Below, one piece after another: positions 48,643 through 59,949 of a stretch of 64,000 nt of DNA. A program made the translations under genes and the position numbers. Every line of letters begins with the position of its first letter. The stretch's first letter is position 1. Under the pieces are notes generated by a model. The model was not told the DNA's origin. It did not search any database and worked only from the letters and a program-made list of their open reading frames with translations. The stretch is from Tetrastigma voinierianum (taxonomy: Eukaryota > Streptophyta > Magnoliopsida > Vitales > Vitaceae), in NCBI GenBank assembly GCA_016808115.1, contig JAEQBH010007399.1:1-64000 (forward strand). Direction: 5' to 3'.

Positions 48643-48825
48643 TAGGGGTGTTTACCCTACCCTACGGGTAGAAAATATAGTTTTCCGCCTTCCTACCCGA
48701 TACTTTGTGGAAAATTTTTTTCTTACCCTACCCTACCCGATCAGATGTAGCATTCCTACCCGACTTCCTACTCGCTCTCACCCGATGGACCTGCAGGAAG
48801 CCTAGGAAGGTGGGTAAACACTCTA
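48643..48825. repeat. 183-bp inverted-repeat terminus (possible hAT MITE)
   Basis: Ends TAGGGGTGTTTACCC and GGGTAAACACTCTA are inverted copies, with CCTACCC words inside. It is either the subterminal region of the larger hAT or a separate MITE. The flanks AGGATGAT and TAGCTATT do not match, which favours the first. Confidence 0.55.
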
Positions 48826-48957
48826 TAGCTATTAATTTTGAAACATTTTAACAATTTAATTAAATAACATGCACTGATGCTGCACCAATTTAATAACACA
48901 ATAAATCAATAACACTAAAATCTAAAACAATTACAACAACAATTATAATTGTTTTAG

Positions 48958-49068
48958 CCATCAATCCACCATAATTGTTACAAATATAATCCACCATAAT
49001 TGTTACACAAACCCAATCCACCATAATTGTTACACAAACTCAATCCACCATAATTGTTACGAAACACA
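48958..49068. repeat. Minisatellite, ~27-bp unit, four copies
   Basis: The unit AATCCACCATAATTGTTAC plus 6-8 bases (ACAAACCC and variants) occurs four times in tandem. An AACAATTATAATTGTTTTA palindrome lies just before it (about 48936). It lies in the noncoding 3' part of hAT element 2. Confidence 0.85.
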
Positions 49069-49429
49069 AATACATTAAAATCATAACTACTTCGCCTGTG
49101 GTAGTTCACCACTCGCCAGTTCACCACAAATCAAGTAGCCTACACAAAAAACAAATCAATATTTTACCAACTCAAACATCCACACACAACAAATACTCTT
49201 ATAATTACTAAAAATATAAAAGTTAAATAACACCTTTTTGCTAGTGTCATCTAATTCTTATTCACTCGAGAGAAATTGAAATTGTCTCTGACTCTCTATA
49301 GTTATTTATGAGAAAAAAAAGAGTATGGAAAAAAATTAGATACGAAGAATTCATCAACAAATAATAAAAACATAATAATAAAAGTATAATAACCTGAATC
49401 TAGTTTATAGCTTTCTGAATCCTCCAAAA

Positions 49430-51300
49430 CATCTTCAAAGTCATAAGCAATGGATGACGATTGAAGCCACTCAGGTATTATATGAGACCCTCAACTGCTT
49501 GGGTGCGACAACTCCGAAAAGGATCTAAGATAATGCACCCTGCTAAAAAGTCAATTTCGAGCACGAAATAGGAATAGCTAACACATCACAAGCTATTTTG
49601 GCAAGGATTGGGAATTTAGAAGAATTAACCTTCCACCAATTCAAAATATCAAAATTGACGCTAAGAAATTCAACACTTCCATCAAACATCATCCAAACCC
49701 AATTTGTTGTCCACGCATCTTCTCAGCCTTTTATACGCTGCATCATTCATGAAATTTATAGTACTGATCTTGAACGTACATCTCAAATTTAAGACACATT
49801 TTTCTCTATGGTCAACATCAATTTACTCCACACCTCACACCTAAATCTGTATCACTGCATAATCTGGCCAATGACCCTTTTGATATTTTCAACTAGTTTA
49901 ACCTTAACTACTTCATCCTCAACCTTATAATTATCATTGAGCCAAAATTCTAAAGCTTCCAATTTATATAGTGGGTCAAGCACAATAGCAACAAACAACA
50001 TTAAATTAATATTATCTAAATGACCCCAATTTAATATAATGGCTTTCATTCTAGCACATGGTACTCAAAAGATAGTCATCATCTTCACAATAATCCTTAA
50101 ACAGATCACACAATGAGAAAGTTCTTGAAAAACAAGTTAGATGTGGTGTACAATGATCCGTAAATGCTAGTGACTTCATAAAAAGTTTCAAAACTTCATA
50201 AACACACGACAATGTCCCAATCATCAAATGGTGGCCCTAAACCACCACCCCTCACTCAATTGACTTACAAATCGGCCCATCATCTTCTTGCAACAAATCA
50301 AATGCACCTTGAATTGCTCGCAACTTTGAGCATCAAATATGTAGTTCCATCTCGTTGGAAATTAATTGGCGCAGCGAATAATCTCAATCAATTTTTGAGC
50401 TCAACATTACATTTAAATCTGTCAAGCTCAAGGATAAGACTTCACATATTTAACAACATTTTGTACCTTCAAAATTGACGTGTTCACTTCCTTCAAACCC
50501 TCCATGACAATTAGATTCAAAATGTGTGCACAACACCTAACATGTATAAATTCATTTTCTAAGATAGTGCTCTTTCCATCCTTAATTTGCCTCTTTAAAT
50601 AATCAAGAGCACCATCATTAAAAGTAGCATTATCCACTGTAACAGTAAAATGCTATCTATCCTACTCAAGCATGCATGTTTGACTTCTCCTAATTGTCAC
50701 ACCTCAGATTAGGAACTTTCAAAAAATTGATTATCTGCTTGTGTAATCCTGTCATTTATCAATGAAATGTGTAGTTAAGGACATACAAGTTAAATTCTTG
50801 AATAGACGTCCATGTATCATAGGCGGCAAAACCCTTTGACTAGATGAGACAAACATATACAATTTCTTCTCCATCATATAATTGCAAACAATCCTCATCA
50901 TGTAAAATGGGAAGGTATACGAAATCCAGTTCAATACTCATCAACTCTCTAAATCCTTCTCTTTCAACAAAGCTTTAATGGTAATTCATCCACTATAATC
51001 ATAGTAGTAATTGCCTCCTAATTTTCTTTTCTTGATTAAATTTAGCAACACTAAGGTTACTAATAACACTATCTCCATCTTTTTTTGGAATGCACCAATA
51101 ATTAATCAGATATGTCATTCTTATTCTCACTTGCCAAATAGGATTTACAACGATCTAAATGATAAAGCAAAGATGAAGTACCTGTTTTTCTTGCATGATA
51201 ATTGTAAATCTTACTATAATGTTGACATTTAACTTCATCTGCAGCTTTAATATTTTCAAAATGCTCCCAAACTCTAGATCGTTTTTTTGTATCTTGTCCC
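49430..51300 (-). pseudogene. hAT transposase 2 (BED finger to hATC), degenerate
   Basis: Right to left on the minus strand: the BED zinc finger RVWEHFENIKAADEVKC, then YSKIYNYHARKTGTSSLLYH and LDRC near 51150. Next are PMIHGRLFKNLTCMSLTTHF (about 50810), MDNATFNDGALDYLKRQIKD and VRCCAHILNLIVMEGLKEVN (50637-50510), FVAIVLDPLYKLEALEFW (about 49980), and the hATC-type FDILNWWKVNSSKFPILAKI with ACDVLAIPIS (about 49680-49560). All major hAT regions are present in order, but in several frames with stops, so it is inactive. Confidence 0.88.
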
Positions 51301-51913
51301 TCACACAGAATGTCATCAATAACTTGGATGTTGCTGTTAGAATCAGCTTGAACGGATGATTATGGAGTAATTTCATCCATAAAGAAATGATCTGTGAACA
51401 ACACACATCATCCCAATAAGAAACAATATAAACTTATCAAAAAATAAACAGTCCACTAAACTTGAAAGCACACAAAATGAACAAATTTCCATTATACACA
51501 AACAAAGTTGGAATACTACTATGAATAATCAAATAGACCTAAACCCAATACAACTAGCAGAAAAACAAACTTGGGAAGCAATATTCAAATAAAAAATCAA
51601 TAACTATTCACTGGACGAACAATAACCACCCAATATATTCTTTATTAAATATTGGAAAATATCTCATGAGTAACAAATCAAATACTGGAAAAGATATGCC
51701 ATTCCGCTTTCATCAAATCAACATCGAAACAATTTCATCACAACTATTCAATGTTGTAAACTTGACTGAATTAAGCCAGAGTTTAACCATGAGTGTAATT
51801 AATGCATGAAAAAAACACATAATCGAGGAACAACATAAAGTATATAACTCAGTCTTCCTAAAGAACTTGAATTTAGAGAAGTACAGACTCTTTCAAAATT
51901 TTGTAAAGCAAAC

Positions 51914-52018
51914 CTGAACACAATCCCTACCGAGAGCACCGCCTCTAATATACCAATTTGCAAAATCCACTTCAAGAGCTTCCTTAGATTGATCTTCTTT
52001 CAAGCCTAACCTGTGAAC
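51914..52018 (-). CDS. Orphan exon of unknown gene (105 bp, 35 codons)
   Basis: On the minus strand a CTTCCTTTGTAG acceptor precedes 105 nt with no stop, and a CAG|GTTTGC donor follows. The exon length is a multiple of three and starts in phase 0. The peptide begins VHRLGLKEDQSKEALEV and ends RGGALGRDCVQ, with a balanced, non-TE amino-acid composition. I do not recognise the family. No partner exons were found among the surrounding elements (hAT to the left, LTR at 52173 to the right). It may belong to a host gene broken up by insertions, or be a fragment captured by the hAT. Confidence 0.45.
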
Positions 52019-52172
52019 CTACAAAGGAAGTAAAAGAAATTTAAGAAGCAATTTTCTGAAAGTGAAGAAATGACTGGAATTAAATTATATCAAGTCATGC
52101 CGATAAATCATCTTAAATTGGATTTTAAGATCTCAAATACAAGTAAAATCATTAGCTCTAGAAAACAACAAA

Positions 52173-52544
52173 TGTAACATCAAGATAGAAAATGTAGAAT
52201 ATTATTTTTAATGTTTTTTTAAATTGTTTTATGTTGATTTAGGTTAGGTCGCTCTAAAATGGGTCCATGACCCACGATCCATGCACTCCAACTTGTTTTT
52301 GAATATAAATGACAGTTAAATGGAAGTTAACAAGAAGCAATAAAAACATGTGTGATATCTAAAAGAAAACTCTCTGCACTCTCTCATCTCTACCAAAAGG
52401 AAGAAATTTAGATTGTGGAAATAAGTGGCATTTCATTTATGTAATTGTCGCTATTTAATCCAGTGAAGCAAAACAAGATCTCTATATTCCGCTGTAATTC
52501 TTTCTCTGGTATGTATCCATTATCTCTATAATTTTTTTCCATCA
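52173..52544 (+). repeat. LTR (372 bp) of a plus-strand retroelement
   Basis: Starts TGTAACATCAAGATAG, ends TTTTTTCCATCA, and is followed directly by a primer-binding site. No second copy of this LTR is recognised in the window. The copia gag that begins 1.4 kb downstream could belong to it, but the end of that element (near 61560) does not resemble this LTR. Confidence 0.6.
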
Positions 52545-52545
52545 T

Positions 52546-52557
52546 TGGTATTAGAGC
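52546..52557 (+). promoter_or_regulatory. Primer-binding site (tRNA-iMet)
   Basis: TGGTATTAGAGC, one mismatch to the usual plant TGGTATCAGAGC, one base after the LTR end CA. Confidence 0.75.
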
Positions 52558-52634
52558 CACTTCATGTTTGCTTTCCTCGCATTGATTTAAATGCCATATT
52601 TGCACCGATGAAATCCTTCAGAAGATGTCATAAT

Positions 52635-52990
52635 TGAGTTTTTGTATATATACAAAAATAATGGTTAGACTCACTAATATACTAATAATTGTTTAAATTA
52701 AAATTATATGATTTACAATTGGTTAGTTGACATTATTTTTGTGCATTCCTTCTTGTGCAATTATTTCAGGTGAATTAATTCGAGTTTTTTTTTTCGTTTA
52801 TGTACGTAAAAATAATGGTTAGACTCATTAATATACTAATAATTGTTTAAAATTAAAATTATATGATTTACAATTGGTTAGTTGATTATTTTTGTGCATT
52901 CCTTTTTTGTGCAATTATTATTTTGGGTGAATTAATTGAGTTTTTTTTTCTGTATATGTACAGAAAAATAATTGTTAGACTCATTCGCAC
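52635..52990 (+). repeat. Tandem repeat, 154-156 bp period, 2.3 copies
   Basis: The words GGTTAGACTCA(C/T)TAATATACTAA, ATGATTTACAATTGGTTAGT, TTTGTGCATTCCTT and GTGAATTAATT recur at a period of 154-156 bp (first word at 52663, 52817 and, shortened, 52973). It directly follows the LTR and primer-binding site. Confidence 0.85.
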
Positions 52991-53150
52991 ACCTCAAGTC
53001 ATACAAACTTATGCGCAAAGATTAGAAGTCATTAGGCTGACTGAAGAGCTCAAAAATCTCCAACCTAATCCAGCAGTTTTTAAGGAAGACTTTGTACATC
53101 TTGTGAATTATATAATCAAGCTTCATGAAAAAATTCAAGAATTGATTTAA
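52978..53150 (+). CDS. Short unassigned open frame
   Basis: The protein contains RTPQVIQTYAQRLEVIRLTE, ELKNLQPNPAVFKEDFVHLV and IIKLHEKIQELI, an amphipathic and probably helical sequence that differs from the AT-driven frames around it. A similar reading continues after the stop in another frame (about 53160-53240, FELDEIVLRNALPTDYQKKH). This suggests a longer gene remnant, perhaps part of the retroelement leader or gag. I cannot name the family. Confidence 0.35.
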
Positions 53151-53513
53151 GTGAGAATTAAAGATGTTTTTGAATTGGATGAAATTGTTTTGAGAAATGC
53201 TTTACCAACAGATTACCAAAAAAAACATTCTAGATTTCTTATTAGATAAGAAAATATGAAGGGAAACAAATAGTACAACTTTGTTGTTCCTGAAGTTTGT
53301 AAAGTCCTAACGAAAATTTAAATGTGAAAAGGAACTTAGGATTCGAAATTACAACGCCTTAAAAAATACTCTAATCTTTACAGTACAGAAGAATAAGCCC
53401 AAGATTAAGTTTCTAGAGAGCTAAATAATATATTCATTAGTTCACTTCAGTTAAGTTCAAGCGTTTGTAAATATTATGGATGTTTTAATATTTCATTAAC
53501 TTGTAGTTTGTTG

Positions 53514-53518
<5 letters not shown>

Positions 53519-53584
<66 letters not shown>

Positions 53585-53602
53585 CATATATATATATATA
53601 TA
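53519..53602. repeat. (TA)n microsatellite
   Basis: About 64 bp of continuous TA, then GCATATATATATATATA. The later TAACTGCTATATATAT forms a small inverted repeat with TATATATAGCA. Confidence 0.92.
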
Positions 53603-53945
53603 ACTGCTATATATATATAAAATATAAATATTCAATTTATTTATAGCAATTTTGAGTTACGTTTTCAATATTTATATTTTATATTGAATTTTGATAATTT
53701 GTGTACTTGAAATTGCATGTTTTGATAATTGTAACATACCTTGCCTAGTGGTGGCTTAGTGATAGTCTCACATTAGGGATTTAGGATGATTGGAAAGCGT
53801 AGTAACAACGCAGTTCACAAAACCTACATGAGTTATTTCTAATACGATTAATTAGAGACTAAATGGGCTCTGTATTATGGATGAAACATTAATCTTTATG
53901 CAATTTATGTCTTTTCAGTGAACTACTTCATGTTTCTGAAACACA

Positions 53946-54428
53946 ATGTCTTCTGCATCCAAAAACATTATCGCTGAGCTTAACAAAGGTGAAAAGCTAA
54001 ATGGTGATAATTATGAGATTTGGAGCATGAAGATTCAATATGTGCTGGAAGAGCAAGAAGCTCTTGAGGCACTCAATATTGTACTGGATGAGCCTGAGGC
54101 AGGGAATACGACCCAACATAAAAGGGACCGGGAGGCTTATGAAGCACAGGCTTGAAAGAACCTACAGCTCGCATAACGTTGCTCGGCGGTATGGGAAAAT
54201 GATATCATGCGAGAATTAGAAGTTATGACTTGTGATGGACATGTGAATTAAAGCACAAAGAATAAGTTTGGTATTACATCGGTAGCAAACTCGAGATCAC
54301 TCACGATCAAATTTATTTTCTGAAATCAGATCATTTCAATGAAAAAGGCATTTACGTGAGATGTCAAATATGATTTGTGAGTTAAGTTCACTAGGTCATG
54401 TGTTAATGGCGAGCAACAAGTCCAAGCT
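53946..54428 (+). pseudogene. Copia element 3 gag, N-terminal part
   Basis: The 69-codon open piece reads MSSASKNIIAELNKGEKLNG, DNYEIWSMKIQYVLEEQEAL and DEPEAGNTTQHKRDREAYEA, a well-known plant copia gag start. After the stop at 54155 the reading continues in other frames to GHVL and EQQVQ, where the insertion at 54429 cuts it. Confidence 0.9.
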
Positions 54429-57400
54429 TGACGCTGACCGGCGCCCGATGGGGTGTCAGCGAAAGTGTCACTTTCGGGCGGTACTCTGCTTTATGCGATC
54501 TTCTCCAAAGTGAAATCTACACGTGGGTTATGGAGCCCAGTCGATACGCAATTTTTTGTAATAACAAAAATAAAATCATAAAGACATATACCCGATAAAA
54601 TACCATCGTAGTGGTATTCATCATATTCTATACACATATACTAGAGTCCTTTACTTGTACTATTACAATTTCAACATTACAAAACTATACATGTAAAATC
54701 GAGATTACCAGAATAGTCACGGTGAGCACCTATCTCTAAGATGTATCTTCTTGATGTGGGATGTCTGTCCTCTATCCTTGTCTTACCTTACGTACTACCA
54801 CGGTTAAAACCCGTGCTAAGCTTTCTGCACTGAGTGGAAACATATACATGGACAAACGCGTGGTGAAGCGTCGCGAACATCGTATCGTTTCATATGTTTA
54901 TACATATTCGTATAACTTTTAGTAACATGTCTTTGTTCTGTTGCGTATCGATAACTTTTCGGATTACGTGTTATGTCTTTGGCGTAGCTCTTATCTATAC
55001 TTTTCTTTAATATTTGTTTCTATACTTTGCATATTCCATATTCATTCTATAACTTATTATTTTATGTCTTTGATATATCTTCTATCTATACTTTGATATC
55101 TCAGATACTTTCATATAACCTATCTTATATTGTCTTGTACTTTTATCTACATTCTTATACTTTTCATCCTCTGATACTTTTGTATACTTTCATACATCTT
55201 TCTAATTTCCTAATCTTTTTCATCTTTCATTTCTATGACTTATTACATTCTATGTACTATTACATATATAATTTCTTATACTGTATCTATATCATGTCTC
55301 CTTTCATGTAGTGGTTACACGCCCATACTATACTATTCATTCTTCATTTTCATACTTGTACTATCGTATACTTTCATATTATATGCTTTTATCTTGTACT
55401 TTTCATATCTTGTCATCTGTGCTATTCATATACTTTATATACATTTATGCGGCTCTTATTCTATCATATCTTTATCTTTCGTATCTTTCACGTACTTTTA
55501 ACGTATTGGTTTAAAGCACGATACTTTCATATCATATCTTATTTTTCGGTATTAAATTAATTTCTATCTCATCTTTCATATCTCTCGTAGGAGTATAAGA
55601 CTTATCTTTTACTATCATATCATATATTATCATATATGTTTCATATATGGTTTCATGTGTTTTCATATACTATACTTTTCCTTATACCTTTCTATTTTCT
55701 CTACTTTACATACTTTACTTGTTCTATCCTTTAGGTATACTATCACTTTGTACTTTCCTTTGTATTCATGTCTTTGTTCATGTACTATTTTCATATCTTT
55801 TGTATTCGTATCTTTGTTCATTTCATATCTTTATTTTCTGACATACTTTTCATATGATAGTCATATGCAAGTGTTTCATCTTATCTTTGTCATATACTAT
55901 GCTTTGCATATGATATTCATATGCGTAACTTTCATATCTTGTATTTTATATGCTTTTCATGTCTTGTACTTTTCATATCTTATCGTCTTGCTTTTCTTCT
56001 ATATTCTTATGGCGTCACATCTTTGTCATCGCATCGCGATTTTGTAAGCTATCATATCATGTCGTATATTCTGTCTGTGTCGTTTTCCTTTTAGGTTTCA
56101 TGTACGCAGAGTACCTTAGGGCGGATCGGGGAAATAGCGTATGTACACGAAGTCTTGTCGCTTTACGAGCAGTGATCTTTATCTATCTCTGAAGGTATAA
56201 ATCGGCTATCGAGGCATTGACTATCATGTATATGTGATGACGGGGCCGTGTGATAAAATGGGATCTATGTCATCGACCAAGCGGGTATCGATATCTTATC
56301 AAGCGTATCTTTGCGGCATTGTGTCCCTATAGGCATCACCTGTCTATCCTCCCTCTGGGGTTACAAGCGGGGTGATCAGTGTGTATTTTATGTTACGTCG
56401 TATCTCATATTCCCGAATAAGTATTGTTATCCGGTAATCATATGCGTGTCACCATGATTCTTTAATTTGAATTAGATTCTCATATTTGTAGCTTATATCA
56501 TTATTCTCATGGCCTGGCTCTTTACAAATACATGTATATCATTTAAATATACGATACATATCGTATTTCGTTCATGTTTTAGCTATTCATATTCATCTAT
56601 ACACTCTTGTATTCATATCATGTTCTATCATATATTCATCTCATATATTAGCATATAACATTTGCATATAACCTATCAGATGATATCTCTATCATCTAAC
56701 TGTACTTGTCGTATATCTTTGTTAAGCTTATATCTTCGTGTCTTTCTGTCGATTTATCGTATCTTTGCATTTTCATATATCTTTTAACCGATTTCTTTGT
56801 ATTTATAATTAACATACGTGTAACTATTTTCTTATCGTTGTGCGTTTAGCGTATGTTGTCACAATGGTATATACCCTGTCATGTATTTATTATATGTGCA
56901 TTTAATATATTCACTATAATCATATCGTTAAATACAATTACATGTATCATCTAAATATAGTAAATACGTATATTAACACATTAACATGCAATTTATATCC
57001 TTAAACCTAGTTGGGACTGCAGGAATGGAGTCAAAATTCTAATATTCGATCCCAAAATTTTAGAATTTAAATCCTGTATTTATTCACGGCAAAACGGCGC
57101 ATCTTAATTTAATAGAAACTTTATTCCCAGTAAAGAAAATTATCTTTAATGGGTTTATTAAGCTAAGATTTTGAATCTTGTAGCGTGGCTCGCGATGCGT
57201 GGATCGATTCTTTCTTTGGTCGATCCAGTCGGCCGTCGGAAGCGTAGATGCGAGAAAATCACAAAATTAGGATTTTTCAAATATTTAATTAAAATATCAT
57301 GAAAATAAGCTGTTTTTGATGCTATGATGTCTTAGTCGTCGAAGTAGAAAACGGCTTTCTTCTTTGCAGATGAAATCAGGCAGTCAGGATTAATATATCG

Positions 57401-57506
57401 AGAAGTGAGGGAGAAAATAAAATAAAAATAAAAAAAATAAAACGCTGTCCCTCTCTCTCTCACCGTCTCTGTCTGAGGCAAACTTTGAGTTTTTTTGTTA
57501 TTTATT

Positions 57507-57542
<36 letters not shown>

Positions 57543-57962
57543 TTAAGTGGGACCCGTATATCAAGAACTTTTAACCATTAACGTCAGTTTAGGTTCCGAG
57601 AAGCAATTCGTTTTAAATCTGGGTTTGATTTGTTTATGTAATTGACTATTCTTCCCACATATTTACACCACACTGAGATTTTAATCCCAGTTAATTTTAT
57701 TCTATAGCGATCGCGCAGAAATTAAGCAAAATATTCCGACTATCTCGAATTTAGCAGTCGACGAGGTAGCTAGATTCGCGAATAAATTACTTGTATGATC
57801 CGTTTCCATGCATCAAGAATAAAAATTTCCCAAAACTTCGAGTGGCAAAATTACATTTCTTAGTTTTTTAAATAAAAATGTCATTTTTCGAGCGAATCTG
57901 ATTTTAACTTATTTTATATTAAACATGTTATAAAGCGTAGAGGTATATTTTGGGGTGTTACA
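54429..57962 (-). mobile_element. Noncoding LTR-like insertion, family A (copy 3), 3534 bp, perfect 5-bp TSD
   Basis: Minus-strand sense starts TGTAACACCCCAAAATATAC and ends CGCCGGTCAGCGTCA. The flanks are AAGCT at 54424-54428 and 57963-57967. The copia gag reading resumes at the correct codon when the insert is removed, so the boundaries are exact. It shares the GAGGGAGGATAGACAG / TGCCTATAGGGACAC / CGCAAAGATACGC module (minus strand, about 56360-56290) with copies 1 and 2, and a CT-rich tract (57443-57470). An (ATT)n run lies at 57503-57543. No gag or pol is present. TG...CA ends and a 5-bp duplication mark it as LTR-retrotransposon derived. Confidence 0.85.
57503..57543. repeat. (TTTA)n / (TTA)n microsatellite
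   Basis: Compound tetra- then trinucleotide repeat of about 41 bp inside family A copy 3. Confidence 0.85.
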
Positions 57963-57967
57963 AAGCT

Positions 57968-58335
57968 GTAATTCGCTCCTTGCACTTGATCTTAGAAGAC
58001 ATATGAAGATGTTGACTATGAAACTAGAAAATATTCGAACATTGGATGATGTGGTGTGCCATCTTAGGCTAAGAAGAAGAAAAATTGAATCTTCCAAACT
58101 TAATACAAATGTGTATATGGCTGAATCTAGCTCAAGAAAAAGCTTATGGCGGCCTTAAGAAATCAAAGTGGGTTCCAAGACAAAAACAAGAAGAAAACTC
58201 ATTTCAGCAAGAAACATGGTAATGACCAACACAGGAAAGGAAAACGTTCTTTCAAGAAGAAAAACATGGCCAAGATCAAGTGCTTCAATTGTAATACCAA
58301 AGGGCATTTTGCGGTGCCACGAACCTAAGAAGGTA
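57968..58335 (+). pseudogene. Copia element 3 gag C terminus with zinc knuckle
   Basis: Begins VIRSL at the insertion edge. It then reads ENIRTLDDVVCHLRLRRRKI, ESSKLNTNVYMAESSSRKS, a Lys-rich stretch, and IKCFNCNTKGHFA. The final Cys of the CCHC knuckle (CHEPKKV) is in the next frame, one base off. Confidence 0.88.
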
Positions 58336-58389
58336 TTTGGCTATACTAAAGTTAGTGAACTGCGTAGCTAGTTACGTTTTCTATGATAC

Positions 58390-58600
58390 ATATCCCTTTG
58401 TGGATTGTGGGCTCGGGCGACGGACCATGTAGCAAAGGATAGAGAGACCTTCATGGAATTTCGGCGAATACTACATGGAGCAAAGTGGATCTATGTGGGA
58501 AACAATGCAAGGTTGCGGAGTTCAAGACAGAGCACATGCAAGTCGAGTCTTGCGGTGGCGAACTTTACTATTAGTGTGTTCTCTGTGCTCCCTTGATTTT
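58390..58600 (+). pseudogene. Copia element 3 protease region
   Basis: SGATDHVAKDRETFMEF with FRRILHGAKWIYVGNNARL corresponds to the retropepsin-like segment (DSGATxHV...) after gag. The catalytic Asp position reads Gly, so the protease would be inactive even without frameshifts. Confidence 0.8.
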
Positions 58601-59029
58601 CCGAAATTTAATTTCGGTGTTAGTTACCATTAAAACTAGGTTTTAATATATCTTATAAAAACAATGGAATTATGTCTAGGAACTACTCATTATGGATCAC
58701 AGTTATGTATTGAATGGTTTTATTGTCATGGATACTATAGTATGAATGTAATTTGAGTTATTATATGATAACGTCTTCACATAATTATGAGATTGATGTG
58801 AATTGGCATCTTTCGACTTAGCCATAATGGTAAAATCAGACAGATAGGCTAGTTAAACAAGGACCCCTCTTGCCTAATTATGACAAAGTAGATCTGTTTG
58901 CTTGTAGAGTAGCGTCAAGTTTGAGTGAAGTACCGAAAACCATTTGAGTAAAAGGAACGAGGCTTGGACTTCCCTTCTTGATTGGTCCATTCCGACATAT
59001 GTGATTCAATGAATGTGAGAACAAGGCAA

Positions 59030-59470
59030 GGGACTTATTATTTCATCACGTTCAGGATGATTATACTCGCCGGTATTGTCTATTTGATAAATCATAAATC
59101 GGAGGCAATAAGATTGCTTCCCAAAGATTTATATGAGCTTAGTTGAGAATCAATTAGATAGAAAAATTAAAGCGTTAGAGCAGGTCGAGGTCGTGAATAT
59201 TTGTCGATCGGTTGAAACTGACTATGTGATGAAAAAGGAATTCAACATCGATTGACTATTCCAGGACTCCTGACAAAATGGTGTTAACGGAAGAGAAGAA
59301 ATAGAATCTTTCAGCCGAAATGGTTAGGTCTGTATTGGCCGCGGGCAAATTTGTCGATCACTTTTTGGGGTGATGCCTTGTCGCGCCACATTTATCATAA
59401 CCGTGTGCCCTAGCAAGTCGAGTTCCACTACTCCATATGAGTTATGGACAAGCGAGAAAGCGACCTAAGT
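59030..59470 (+). pseudogene. Copia element 3 integrase fragments
   Basis: YFITF then DDYTR and YLINHKSE near 59038-59110 are the integrase core start. SSTTPYELWTSEKAT at 59420-59465 is the conserved TPYELW block near its C terminus. Everything between is frameshifted and shortened. Confidence 0.78.
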
Positions 59471-59949
59471 GTTTAAGACAGGAGATGTGCGGCCTATGTT
59501 CATAATACCTCGCACCCATATGGTAAAACTAGGTGCGAGGAAGAAAGTATCTTTATAAGATACCAAACATTCGGTATGTATTTATTGGTGAACACAATGG
59601 TAGAATCTCACAAAATTTGAATCACGAGATGTCACATTCTTGAGAATGATTTTCCTCAACAAGAGTGATGCTCAATAGAGCTTGTCTTTCTATGAGACCA
59701 TGGTTTTTGATGATCAAGACTCACTTCATTCGGTAGAGCATTTTTAGAAAATATATTTCCAACTCCAAGTGCGAATGATAATGATCTTGATCAAAATAGA
59801 AGTAATCAAATGGGGAGTACTCAAACATTTAATGATCTGGTCCAATTAGAACAGACAAAGGATAATAGAGGAATGTTCTTCGAGAACCTAACTGCGGCAT
59901 TAGTGGTAGACAAGACACATTCCCGTCGTCGTTTGACATTGAAAAGTGG

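Larger units (their letters stand above)
48643..51900 (-). mobile_element. hAT transposon 2, inserted in copia element 2 integrase (right end not found)
   Basis: The left terminus TAGGGGTGTTTACCCTACCC is a typical plant hAT end and abuts the copia integrase. At 48811-48825 the opposite orientation, TGGGTAAACACTCTA, follows, so the first 183 bp is an inverted-repeat structure. Transposase pieces run from about 51290 to 49430 on the minus strand. The matching right terminus and an 8-bp duplication (AGGATGAT on the left) were not located; 51900 is only where transposase-associated sequence appears to end. Confidence 0.7.

Noticed and set aside
48958..49068. Possible CRISPR-like array (regular repeats)
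   Set aside because: Four contiguous ~27-bp units with no unique spacers, in a plant transposon; this is a minisatellite.
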